Assembly: GCA_041666525.1 (NCBI GenBank)
Contig: JBAYGT010000006.1
Span: forward strand, 66,294 to 130,293
From: JBAXTZ01 sp041666525
GTDB taxonomy: Bacteria > Bacillota > Negativicutes > JBAXTZ01
Length of the DNA: 64,000 nt
Direction of reading: 5' to 3'
The notes beneath the pieces are model-generated. The model was given only the letters and a program-made list of their open reading frames with translations, had not been told where the DNA came from and did not search any database. Positions 37,378-45,466 of this stretch are shown here, piece by piece. A program made the position numbers and the translations under genes. Every line of letters starts with the position of its first letter. The first letter of the stretch is position 1.

Positions 37378-38577
37378 GTGCCAAAAATATCGCAACGTGC
37401 TATAGATATACCTCAATCCGATATCCGGAAATTCGTGCCGTTGGCCGATGCCGCCCGCAAGCGCGGGCTAAAAGTTTTTCCACTTAATATCGGACAGCCG
37501 GATATAAAATCACCCAAACAGTTTTTGGATGAGTTGAAGAACCTTGATATCGATATCGTTGCCTATGATAAATCCCGCGGTAATGACCGTCTGGTCGAAG
37601 CTTGCCGCAATTATTATATGCGGACACTCGATATTGATTTAGTAACGGAAAACATCCAAATCACGGCTGGTGGCAGTGAAGGGATTTTATTCTCGCTCCT
37701 GACGGTTTGTAATCCGGGTGATGAAGTGCTGACGTTTGAGCCGTTTTTTGTAAACAACATTGGTAATGCTTATAAATCAGCCATAAAATTTGTACCGGTG
37801 CCGACTGTTGCTGAAAATGGTTTTCAGATTCCCTGGCCGGCTGATATCGAAAAATATCTCACACCGAAGACAAAAGCAATTCTTATTTGCAATCCAAACA
37901 ATCCGACCGGAACGGCATATCCGAATGAAGTCATGGAAGCCTATATAAAATTTGCCGAAGAACATAAATTGTTTTTGTTGGTTGACGAAGTTTATCGCGA
38001 TTTCGTTTATGATCAGGATGAACTATATACCGTATTAAAATACCGTTCAAATAACGTTGTTGTTATCGACAGCTTTTCCAAACGTTTCAGTCTGTGCGGC
38101 GCACGTTTGGGCGTGTTGTTGTCCTATAACGCAACTTTTATGGACGCGGTATTCCGTTTTGCCCAGACCCGGCAATGTTCGGCGACAATTGAGCAGTTAG
38201 CCCTTATTCCGGTACTCGAGCGTATCGAAGACAGCTATCTGCAAAATGTCAAAACCGAATATAAATGCCGCCGTGACGTTGTAGTAAGTGCGCTTCGTAA
38301 AATGGACGGCGTAGTATCGTATGAGCCGGAAGGCGCGTTCTATATCGTGGTAAAGTTACCGATTACTGACGCCAATCACTTTATTGCCTGGATGCTCAAC
38401 GAATATTCTTATGAAGGCGGTACGGTGTTTGTGTCGCCGGCGTCTGGCTTCTATATCACGCCCAATACCGGAAGAAACGAAGTTCGCATTGCCTATGTAA
38501 TTAACTGTGCGGAGCTGGAGCAGGCGATGGAAGTGCTTAAACACGGTTTGGTAGAATATAAACGGTTGGGTAATTGA
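37378..38577 (+). CDS. Class I/II PLP-dependent aminotransferase
   Basis: A 399-residue fold-type I aminotransferase, close to the aspartate aminotransferase group. Motifs are GQPDIKSP near the N terminus, ITAGGSEG, the cofactor-binding ICNPNNPTGT, LLVDEVYRDF and the Schiff-base Lys in DSFSKRFSLCGARLG. The C-terminal Arg in NEVRIAY binds the substrate carboxylate. The amino acid substrate cannot be fixed from the sequence. The start is a GTG at 37378 after AAGGAG. Confidence 0.88.
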   Translation: MPKISQRAIDIPQSDIRKFVPLADAARKRGLKVFPLNIGQPDIKSPKQFLDELKNLDIDIVAYDKSRGNDRLVEACRNYYMRTLDIDLVTENIQITAGGSEGILFSLLTVCNPGDEVLTFEPFFVNNIGNAYKSAIKFVPVPTVAENGFQIPWPADIEKYLTPKTKAILICNPNNPTGTAYPNEVMEAYIKFAEEHKLFLLVDEVYRDFVYDQDELYTVLKYRSNNVVVIDSFSKRFSLCGARLGVLLSYNATFMDAVFRFAQTRQCSATIEQLALIPVLERIEDSYLQNVKTEYKCRRDVVVSALRKMDGVVSYEPEGAFYIVVKLPITDANHFIAWMLNEYSYEGGTVFVSPASGFYITPNTGRNEVRIAYVINCAELEQAMEVLKHGLVEYKRLGN

Positions 38578-38624
38578 TATTGTTTTATGACGTTTGAGTC
38601 ATCATAAATAAGGAGGGATAGAAA

Positions 38625-39149
38625 ATGCAAATAGTGTGGGAAATATGGAATAAACTGCCGGACTATGTTGTGCAATTCGGAGTGCCAATTGTTTATGCGC
38701 TGCTTATCTTTGTTATCGGAAAACGGGTTGCAAAGTTTCTTTGTTCGCTCGTGGAAATGGCATTAAAAAAAGCTAAAGTTGATGAAACTCTAGCTGCTTT
38801 TGCAAAAAACATTGCTTATTATATTGTTATGCTATTTGTTTGTATCGCTGCTTTAAATAAAATTGGCATCGATACCAATTCATTCGTCGCGTTGCTCGGC
38901 GCCGCTGGTTTGGCTATCGGTTTTGCCCTGCAGGGTTCGCTTGCCAATTTTGCTGCCGGAGTTATGATTATTTTATTCCAGACTTTCAGAGTCGGCGATA
39001 CGATTGAAACCACAGGCGTGCAAGGCGTAGTTCATGAAATCCAGATGTTTAATACGATACTTGATGCTCCGGACGGTAAACGAATAATTATTCCGAATGC
39101 TAAAATTACGTCGGACAAAGTTATCGTTTCCATAAAACCGAAAGCGTAG
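38625..39149 (+). CDS. Short MscS-family mechanosensitive channel
   Basis: A 174-residue protein, far shorter than the roughly 286 residues of E. coli MscS. It has three hydrophobic segments and the pore helix sequence LLGAAGLAIGFALQGSLANFAAGVMI, followed by the start of the beta-domain (RVGDTIETTGVQGVVHEIQ) and IPNAKITSDKVIVS. The stop comes immediately after, so the alpha/beta vestibule and the C-terminal barrel are absent. No continuation is present in other frames before the convergent MFS gene, 16 bp away. Loss of part of the gene or a naturally minimal channel are both possible. AGGAGGGA precedes the ATG. Confidence 0.82.
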   Translation: MQIVWEIWNKLPDYVVQFGVPIVYALLIFVIGKRVAKFLCSLVEMALKKAKVDETLAAFAKNIAYYIVMLFVCIAALNKIGIDTNSFVALLGAAGLAIGFALQGSLANFAAGVMIILFQTFRVGDTIETTGVQGVVHEIQMFNTILDAPDGKRIIIPNAKITSDKVIVSIKPKA

Positions 39150-39164
39150 GTACATTTAGCTTAT

Positions 39165-40388
39165 TTAACCATTTAGATAGCCCTGATTGGTTATTTTCTC
39201 TGCCTTGTTAACAAAAGGAACCAACAGCAGCGATGAAATTGCTATTGTTCCGGCAGCGAACCAGAGCGTTTCAAAAGAAAAAACGGCTGCCAGTCGGCCG
39301 CTGATCATCGGTCCGAGCCAGAAACCGATCATACCTATTGATGTAGCGGTTGCGCTCATCCGGCTGCGGTGCGATATTGGCGAGTGGTTGGCAATATATG
39401 AGCCGAAGTTGGAAAACAGCAGAATCTCGCCGAATGACCAAAAAATTGTGGCTACGACGAGCGCGCCCATTGTCGACACCAAACCATACATTGTGAATCC
39501 GAGCGCCATCAATATGATGGCTAAACTAATGTTTTTCAACGCGCCGAGTTTTTTGGTAGCGCCTACTACCGGGGCGGTGGCGAAAGCACACAGTATGGTA
39601 TTGACGATCATCAATGAGCTGAAACCGGTTGCGCCGTGGCCGGGAAACAACCGCTGCATCTGCAGCGGCAGTAAAAACAGGTTCTGGCTGAATGCCAGCT
39701 CCAACACCATGAGCATTATTGAAATAATCAACAGATTTGGACGGCTTATCAATATGCGCAGCGCGCTTCCGGTTACCGCTTTTTCGGCGGCATTACCGGC
39801 GGTCGTGGCTGCGTTTTTATTATATAGTGTCTCTGATAAACCAAAATGTATTACCGCAACCATTCCCAAAATACAGACGATGTTGCATAAAAACAGCAGC
39901 GCCGGCGCGTGTTCAAATAGTAAACCGCCAAGCAGAGTACCGCAAGCCATGCCGAGGTTCGAACCCATATAAGGAAAAGAATAAGCGATTTGCCGGCTGT
40001 CGGCAGCGGCAAGATCAGCGACGATGGCATCGCAAGCCGGCTGGGTGCAGCTTTGAAATGCGCGAAACAATACCAGACACAGAGTCAGCTGAATATAACC
40101 AGAAGCAAACGCTGCTGCTGCCAGCCAAACGACGGCAATCAGGTTGCCGGTAATGAGCGTCGTTTTTCGGCCATATTTATCGGCAAATTTCCCGCCAATC
40201 AACGACCCTGGCAATATTGCGGCTTGCACCAGGCCGACACACAAACCGGTTGTTGGTAGGTCAATCTTTAATATTACGGTAAGATACAATGACAAAAATG
40301 GCACGACAAAAAACCCGCAGGCGTTGATAAACCGCGCCAGCGTCAAATAATATATTCCTTTTGGCAATGACAAATATTGTTTAAACAT
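39165..40388 (-). CDS. Major facilitator superfamily transporter
   Basis: A 407-residue 12-helix MFS protein. The loop 2-3 signature reads GGKFADKYGRKTTL. The ATG at 40388 is preferred because AGGTGT lies 4 nt upstream; the in-frame extension to 40430 runs into the promoter. The drug-antiporter-like family is broad and the substrate is unknown. It is transcribed divergently from the structured RNA unit, from a promoter only 41 bp from the RNA's -35. Confidence 0.85.
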   Translation of the reverse strand: MFKQYLSLPKGIYYLTLARFINACGFFVVPFLSLYLTVILKIDLPTTGLCVGLVQAAILPGSLIGGKFADKYGRKTTLITGNLIAVVWLAAAAFASGYIQLTLCLVLFRAFQSCTQPACDAIVADLAAADSRQIAYSFPYMGSNLGMACGTLLGGLLFEHAPALLFLCNIVCILGMVAVIHFGLSETLYNKNAATTAGNAAEKAVTGSALRILISRPNLLIISIMLMVLELAFSQNLFLLPLQMQRLFPGHGATGFSSLMIVNTILCAFATAPVVGATKKLGALKNISLAIILMALGFTMYGLVSTMGALVVATIFWSFGEILLFSNFGSYIANHSPISHRSRMSATATSIGMIGFWLGPMISGRLAAVFSFETLWFAAGTIAISSLLLVPFVNKAEKITNQGYLNG

Positions 40389-40412
40389 ACAGACACCTAC
40401 AATATAAGAACA

Positions 40413-40441
40413 AATATATAGCTGTGGCAAGGGTTAGTCAA
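40413..40441 (-). promoter_or_regulatory. Promoter of the MFS gene
   Basis: On the minus strand TTGACT (40441-40436) and TATATT (40418-40413) are 17 bp apart, about 25 bp upstream of the MFS start codon. Confidence 0.65.
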
Positions 40442-40481
40442 GAATTTTTAAAAGTTTTTTGAATTATTTTTTTAAAAACTG

Positions 40482-40510
40482 TTGACAAGAAAAAAAGGGC
40501 ATGATACAAT
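40482..40510 (+). promoter_or_regulatory. Near-consensus promoter of the large structured RNA
   Basis: TTGACA (40482-40487) and TACAAT (40505-40510) are separated by exactly 17 bp. The 40 bp upstream (40441-40480) are A- and T-tract rich, like an UP element. The predicted start is near 40517. Among the promoters I could read, only this one has a perfect -35 at ideal spacing, so strong transcription is expected. Confidence 0.85.
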
Positions 40511-40516
40511 ACGTCT

Positions 40517-41575
40517 CACCTCAGCAAACGAGCGATGAAAATTGCCGCTTGAACTTGAGGGCAAGCCGAGTAGGCAAGAGCAATCTTGCAGACGGACAGG
40601 CGGCAATCGTCGGCAAAAATTCGGAAACGAGTTCTAGTCGAAAGCGCTAAGCGAGACCCGTAAGCGTTAAAGCGGATTTTGGGAAAAAGTTGGGCGACAG
40701 TCCGATTGCCAAGGTCAGACGATTGCGACAACCGTAAAGGTTAACGCCCCGCAACGACAGATGCGCAGCAAACGTAGACACCTGTCGAAGGAGCGCCGTG
40801 AAGTAAGCAATCACGGAAGGGCCACGGGGGACTGAGTCCGAAACCAGTTTGTGGTGAAAAGCGAAGCCACAAGGAAGAGTAGCGCCGAATTGAGAGCAGG
40901 AAACTCAACGGTAGCAACGGACGAGCGCGTTGAAGGCGCTCGGCGCAAGCCGGGACACGCCGAATGCGAGACACGAGCGTAATCATCGAGTAACTGAGCG
41001 TTAAAATTTCTGAAACTTCAATTGGAAATCGAAAGCGGATCAGCTGCGTAGTTTGAAATTCGAACCGAAAACAAATGCGCGACCTAAGCCGGAAAGTTGG
41101 CGTTTACGTCAGTCGGAAAGCCGAAGTCAAACAAGCGTTAGTAAGTGAAAGTTTTGAGTGAAACAAAAGATTGGCTAGAGATAGAAAATTGTCGGTGTAA
41201 GAAATTCAGATGAAGCAAGAAAGACAGTTGCTCGGCCGAAAGCAAAATCGGCTCAGCTTTCGCAACAGACAACGACGGCAGGAAAAGTCATTGTTGGTAG
41301 AATAGACCGTCCAAAGCAACGGCTATGGCAACGAAAGTTACGCAACCACTGTAAACGCGAGCTAATGAAGCGAACAGTGAGTAGTTTTGGTCGGGAGATG
41401 CGCCCGATTGAATGCGACGGAAGTCAGGGTGAACAACCATCCTACTGATGAACGAGATGTGTCAAGAACCTCAGCGTATATCTTGACCGGAGCTTTGGCT
41501 CTGGCCAAGATAACACTAGGGGGCAGCGAAAAACCCGCACAGCGCGATGAGCGTTGGGGCGGTTTTTTGTTTTTT
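40517..41575 (+). ncRNA. Large structured non-coding RNA, about 1.06 kb, class unknown
   Basis: A 1.2-kb gap between genes carries one apparent transcription unit bounded by a consensus promoter and an intrinsic terminator. No ORF in it has a ribosome binding site or a recognisable product. The plus strand is purine-rich (39 of 60 bases in 40681-40740). Hairpins are dense: 40574-40579/40584-40589 with a GCAA loop; 40692-40696/40745-40749 enclosing 40730-40733/40739-40742; 40755-40760/40782-40787; 40796-40801/40811-40816; 40829-40832/40836-40839; 40849-40855/40866-40872; 40890-40894/40904-40908; 40922-40928/40936-40942 (7 bp, all Watson-Crick); 41005-41016/41051-41060; 41113-41116/41121-41124; 41235-41239/41248-41252; 41274-41278/41307-41311; 41330-41332/41337-41339 with a GAAA loop; 41347-41352/41374-41379; 41391-41395/41403-41407; and 41479-41493/41498-41512 (14 bp with one mismatch). 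This resembles the architecture of giant ornate RNAs such as GOLLD, ROOL or OLE, but I cannot match it to any of them. Confidence 0.82.
41535..41575 (+). terminator. Intrinsic terminator of the large RNA
   Basis: CCGC (41535-41538) pairs with GCGG (41559-41562), and an inner stem AGCGC / GCGTT (41541-41545/41551-41555) has a GATGA loop. Two T-runs follow (41563-41568 and 41570-41575). Confidence 0.75.
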
Positions 41576-41586
41576 AAATACATAAA

Positions 41587-41623
41587 GATGCCATACTGAA
41601 ACAGTTAGTTTCAGTATGGCATC
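41587..41623 (-). terminator. Terminator of the acid phosphatase gene
   Basis: A 16-bp perfect stem (41587-41602 with 41608-41623, 5-nt loop) lies 12 bp beyond the phosphatase stop. On the minus strand it is followed by TTTATGTATTT. It may also back up the terminator of the large RNA on the plus strand. Confidence 0.85.
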
Positions 41624-41634
41624 TTGTTTGGTGG

Positions 41635-42705
41635 TTATTGTGCTGTGACCGGTTGAATAAGTGCGGTGAACTGGTCGAGCGTGCAATAAGCTTTGCCGGT
41701 ATTGGCAAACTTAACCGGTGCGTTATTGTAAGTTGCTTTGACAACGTAACTACCATCATCTTCATGGAATAAATCAAATTCTACATGGGACGCATAGTCC
41801 GGATTGGTGGGCAGTGGCGCTTTGATTGCTGACATTATTCCGAGCAACGAGATGTCGTGTCCGATATATAGTGTCAGTTTATATTTCTGGTTGCCGCTAG
41901 CGGCAGCGCGTAGATCGAGATCCAGTTTGCGCATAAAAGCGCTGGCCATGTAACGGGTTATTTCATCAACAGCAAACATTTCAGCTTGAATTTTAAAGCC
42001 GCTGTTGATAATTCGCTCAGCTTCCGCTTTCGTCAGTCCGACTGGCAGTGGTGCGTTATATTGTAACATGCAATTTAAGTAATCCGACGAACCGATGAGA
42101 TCACGAATGTTGGGGATGGTTGTGCCAAGCAGATTGCCCCAGCGTTTGAGATCGGGCTGATAGTTTTGGTTTAGCGCCGCAAACTTCGGCGTTGCCAAAA
42201 CCTGTAGCATCATTGATTTTAAGATTGACGGGTCTTCTTGCTCCCGGCTGATGATGTTTTTGGCGCCGGCCGGGATGGTAAAGATGGGAATGGGTTGCAG
42301 TGCGTCCGGCAGCGCCGGTTGGCCGTTAGCCAGTTTCGGACCGGTGCCGGGCGGATATAATCCGGTAAGCAGACTTTGGCCGCTCATAACAGTGCGGTTC
42401 ATTTCCGTGGATAACACAAACACCGAACCGTTCTGATATTGAGGGTTGAGTAAATGCCAGCGGTCGACATATTTTTCGCGATACAGTTTGCCAACCTGAT
42501 ACTCCTGGTTAATTCCGAGTGGCGTAAGTTCGCCGAGGCTATACGGCCACTTGTAATGAATATTAGTAAAACCGGCATCACTCCAAGGCGTGCGGTCGCC
42601 GTGACGAACCATACAGACCGAATAAACCAGTGTTTCTTGCGCGTAAACGTTTAGCGTAAACAATAACAGGAAGATAAACGACAAGGCTTTGATTCTGATT
42701 TTCAT
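41635..42705 (-). CDS. Secreted histidine acid phosphatase
   Basis: A 356-residue branch-2 histidine phosphatase. A signal peptide (about 1-22, cleavage after VYA) is followed by the catalytic motif VRHGDRTP with the phospho-accepting His35, and by the HD proton-donor motif YIGHDISLLG about 240 residues later. It releases phosphate from organic phosphoesters outside the cytoplasm. It is divergent from pstS, and the Pho box between them could control both. AGGAGTGG precedes the ATG. Confidence 0.9.
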   Translation of the reverse strand: MKIRIKALSFIFLLLFTLNVYAQETLVYSVCMVRHGDRTPWSDAGFTNIHYKWPYSLGELTPLGINQEYQVGKLYREKYVDRWHLLNPQYQNGSVFVLSTEMNRTVMSGQSLLTGLYPPGTGPKLANGQPALPDALQPIPIFTIPAGAKNIISREQEDPSILKSMMLQVLATPKFAALNQNYQPDLKRWGNLLGTTIPNIRDLIGSSDYLNCMLQYNAPLPVGLTKAEAERIINSGFKIQAEMFAVDEITRYMASAFMRKLDLDLRAAASGNQKYKLTLYIGHDISLLGIMSAIKAPLPTNPDYASHVEFDLFHEDDGSYVVKATYNNAPVKFANTGKAYCTLDQFTALIQPVTAQ

Positions 42706-42738
42706 GAGCCACTCCTACAATTTATTTTGCATGAAACA

Positions 42739-42767
42739 ATTGTAGCTGTCTTTGATGAAACGGGCAA
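42739..42767 (-). promoter_or_regulatory. Promoter of the acid phosphatase gene
   Basis: On the minus strand TTGCCC (42767-42762) and TACAAT (42744-42739) are 17 bp apart. The Pho box begins 29 bp upstream of the -35. Confidence 0.6.
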
Positions 42768-42795
42768 GTGTCGGAACTATATAAAAAAATTTAAT

Positions 42796-42849
42796 TTAAC
42801 ACAAATTTAACATAGACCGTAATTAGTTTTAACATTCAGCTGCTATAAT
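42796..42849 (+). promoter_or_regulatory. Pho box and extended -10 promoter of pstS
   Basis: TTAACA occurs at 42796-42801, 42807-42812 and 42829-42834. The start-to-start spacing is 11 and 22 bp, so all three lie on one face of the helix with a degenerate unit between. This is the PhoP/PhoB-type operator known from Gram-positive bacteria. TGC-TATAAT (42841-42849) follows with no -35, so activation by the regulator encoded in the same operon is predicted. Confidence 0.82.
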
Positions 42850-42880
42850 GGCGGCGTAATCTAAAATTAACGAGGTGAAG

Positions 42881-43711
42881 ATGAATAAAACGATTTATTT
42901 TATAGTAGCAGTGGCGCTTGTCATTACAGGCAGCTTTGTAGTTGCCGGTTGCGGCAGCAGTACAAAAAATATGGCAATGGTAGGCTCGACTTCGGTTCAG
43001 CCGCTGGCGCAGGAGCTCGCAGATGCTTACGAAAAAGCTAATCCGGGAGTGAAAATTGATGTGCAGGGAGTGGGTTCAACTGCCGGAGTGAATGCCGCCC
43101 ATGACAAAACTGCCGATATCGGTATGTCATCACGGGAGTTGACTGCTGCAGAAAAGCAATGGAAAATGCAGGAAGTCGTGCTGGCGCTGGACGGAATATC
43201 AGTGGTTGTTAATCCGGCAAATCAGACCGTCGATCTTTCAGTAGAGCAGATTCGAAAAATATTCAAAGGTGAAATAACAAATTGGAAGCAAGTCGGCGGC
43301 AAAGATGCCCCGATATTAGTTGTCAGCCGTGAAGCGGGTTCAGGGACACGCACTGCGTTTGAAGAGCTGACTAAAGTAGCCGTGAAAAAAGATGGTAAAG
43401 AGATATCGTTGTTAAAGGCCGATGCTCTGATTGCAGACGGTAATGGTTCGGTTCAGGCCAATGTTGCGGCAAAAGACAATGCCATCGGCTATATGTCAAT
43501 GGGAATGGTCGATAAAGCTGTAAAAGCGCTAAAAGTCGAAGGTGTCCAGGCAACGGATGCGAACGTTGTTGCCAAAAAATACTCATTGTCACGGCCATTT
43601 ATCTTGCTGGTAAATGGCGAAGCAAGTGAAGCTGTAAAAGCGTTTCTGAAGTTTTCCACCAGCCCGGAGGCGAAAAAAATCATCGGCAAACACTACATAC
43701 CTGTTGAATAG
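42881..43711 (+). CDS. pstS: Phosphate ABC transporter substrate-binding lipoprotein
   Basis: A 276-residue periplasmic binding protein with a lipobox (VVAGCGSS). The phosphate-binding loops are GSTSVQPL near the N terminus, DIGMSSREL and REAGSGTRTAFE. The ATG at 42881 is chosen because the alternative GTG at 42875 is part of the GAGGTG binding site. It heads the pst-pho operon directly behind the Pho box. Confidence 0.95.
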   Translation: MNKTIYFIVAVALVITGSFVVAGCGSSTKNMAMVGSTSVQPLAQELADAYEKANPGVKIDVQGVGSTAGVNAAHDKTADIGMSSRELTAAEKQWKMQEVVLALDGISVVVNPANQTVDLSVEQIRKIFKGEITNWKQVGGKDAPILVVSREAGSGTRTAFEELTKVAVKKDGKEISLLKADALIADGNGSVQANVAAKDNAIGYMSMGMVDKAVKALKVEGVQATDANVVAKKYSLSRPFILLVNGEASEAVKAFLKFSTSPEAKKIIGKHYIPVE

Positions 43712-43719
43712 GAATAGTT

Positions 43720-44616
43720 ATGCTCATCAAAACTGATCTGGTCACTCCCGCAACAAAGCGGCGCAATTTCGCGGAACAATCCGCGAAGGTTTGCTTTTTG
43801 GCGTGTGCGCTGACAGCGTTTGCATCATTGCTCGTAATAATTGCATTCTTGCTGATAAAAGGGTTGCCGGCAATAGGCAAAATCGGCTTGTGGGATTTTT
43901 TGACCGGCAGCGACTGGAATCCGTCGAATAATTTGTTTGGAATATTGCCGATGATTGCCGCAACTTTGCTCAGCTCGGCCGGTGCGCTGATAATCAGCGT
44001 TGTTATCGGGGTGCTGACGGCGGTATATCTTGCCGAACTGGCTAATGCGGCCGTTGCCCGTTGGCTGCGGTTTGCTATCGAGCTGCTGGCGGGAATTCCG
44101 TCGGTAGTGTTCGGGTTTTTTGGCTTGATTATTATTGTACCATTTATTGACCGGATAGCCGGTGGCGGCGGTAATAGTTTGCTGGCAGCAATCATTATTT
44201 TATCAATGATGATTTTACCGACAATTGTAAGTATTTCCGAGGTGTCGCTGCGGGCGGTGCCGCGGGAATACAAGGAAGGTTCACTGGCGTTGGGTGCAAC
44301 CCGGATTCAGACAATTTTCCGGGTGTTGCTTCCGGCCGCCGGTTCAGGGGTCGCGGCAGCGGTAATGTTGGGGCTGGGGCGGGCAATTGGCGAAACAATG
44401 GCGGTCATTCTGGTGTCCGGAAATTCGCCGATAATGCCCGGCTCAATTTTTGACCGGGTGCGGACAATGACCGCAAATATTGCCTTAGAGATGGGGTATG
44501 CGTCCGGTTTGCAGCAGGAAGCACTGTTTGCAACCGGTGTGGTACTGTTCGTTTTTATCATGATTATTAATGGAGCAGTGACGGCTCTTGCGGCGCGTTC
44601 CGGGGTGAAACAATGA
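43720..44616 (+). CDS. pstC: Phosphate ABC transporter permease PstC
   Basis: A 298-residue inner-membrane permease with six helices. It has the binding-protein-dependent transport signature around REYKEGSLALGATRIQTIFRVLLPAA, which contacts PstB. It starts 9 bp after pstS and overlaps pstA by 4 bp (ATGA). Confidence 0.95.
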   Translation: MLIKTDLVTPATKRRNFAEQSAKVCFLACALTAFASLLVIIAFLLIKGLPAIGKIGLWDFLTGSDWNPSNNLFGILPMIAATLLSSAGALIISVVIGVLTAVYLAELANAAVARWLRFAIELLAGIPSVVFGFFGLIIIVPFIDRIAGGGGNSLLAAIIILSMMILPTIVSISEVSLRAVPREYKEGSLALGATRIQTIFRVLLPAAGSGVAAAVMLGLGRAIGETMAVILVSGNSPIMPGSIFDRVRTMTANIALEMGYASGLQQEALFATGVVLFVFIMIINGAVTALAARSGVKQ

Positions 44617-45446
44617 AAAAAACAAAGCTGTCTGAAAAACTGATTTATCTGGCGATATATCTATCCGCCGCATTGTCGTTGACAGCAATGCTTGCGATCA
44701 TTGGCTACATTGTATTCAAAGGCGCACCAATTGTTGATTGGACGTTTTTGACCAGTCCATATAAAGGCGCGGAGCATGGCATCTATCCGATGATTGTCAC
44801 AACATTGTATATGATTGTTGTATCGTTGGCGGTATCGGCGCCAATCGGAATTTGCTCGGCAATCTATCTTAATGAATATGCCAAAGCTGGCAAACTGGTA
44901 CGCATTATTCGTTTTGCCACCGATTCATTGTCGGGAATACCGTCAATAATCTACGGTCTGTTCGGTTACATGTTCTTTGTTACCGCGTTGCAGTTGAAAA
45001 TGTCAATTTTGTCTGGTTCGTTGACGCTGGCAATAATGGTGTTACCGTTAGTCATCCGGACGACTGAAGAAGCGTTGAAAACTGTCCCGATGGCTTATCG
45101 TGAAGGCAGCCTGGCACTTGGTGCCAGCAAAATCTCAACGATTTTCCGGATTGTATTACCGAGTGCTGCGCAGGGAATAATTACTGCGATTATTCTCAGT
45201 ACCGGCCGGATCGTCGGTGAGACCGCAGCGGTATATCTGACCGCTGGAATGGTTACCAGAGTGCCGGGCGGAATAATGGAATCCGGACGGACGCTGGCGG
45301 TACACTTGTATGTGCTGGCCAAAGAAGGAATTTCGTTTGAGCAGGCCTACGCGTCAGCGACTGTGTTGCTGGTAATAATTGCGGTGTTAAATATTTTGGC
45401 GGTCCGGTTGGCATCCGGTATCCGAAAACGTATGCTTGGTAACTAA
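44613..45446 (+). CDS. pstA: Phosphate ABC transporter permease PstA
   Basis: A 277-residue six-helix permease paralogous to PstC. The coupling motif is AYREGSLALGASKISTIFRIVLPSA, and GIYPMIVTTLYMIVVSL is typical of PstA. Its start overlaps the pstC stop, so both permeases are made in equal amounts. Confidence 0.95.
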   Translation: MKKTKLSEKLIYLAIYLSAALSLTAMLAIIGYIVFKGAPIVDWTFLTSPYKGAEHGIYPMIVTTLYMIVVSLAVSAPIGICSAIYLNEYAKAGKLVRIIRFATDSLSGIPSIIYGLFGYMFFVTALQLKMSILSGSLTLAIMVLPLVIRTTEEALKTVPMAYREGSLALGASKISTIFRIVLPSAAQGIITAIILSTGRIVGETAAVYLTAGMVTRVPGGIMESGRTLAVHLYVLAKEGISFEQAYASATVLLVIIAVLNILAVRLASGIRKRMLGN

Positions 45447-45466
45447 TTCGCAAGAATGAGGATGAA

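Noticed and set aside
39187..39972. 261-codon plus-strand frame antisense to the MFS transporter
   Set aside because: Shadow of the MFS gene; no recognisable domain and no promoter or binding site.
41051..41070. TTCGAA-containing stretch resembling a tRNA T-loop inside the large RNA
   Set aside because: No acceptor, D or anticodon stems can be built around it.
41362..41599. Short ORFs of about 70 codons on both strands in the 3' part of the large RNA
   Set aside because: No ribosome binding sites, and they overlap hairpins and the terminator. The RNA interpretation explains the sequence better.
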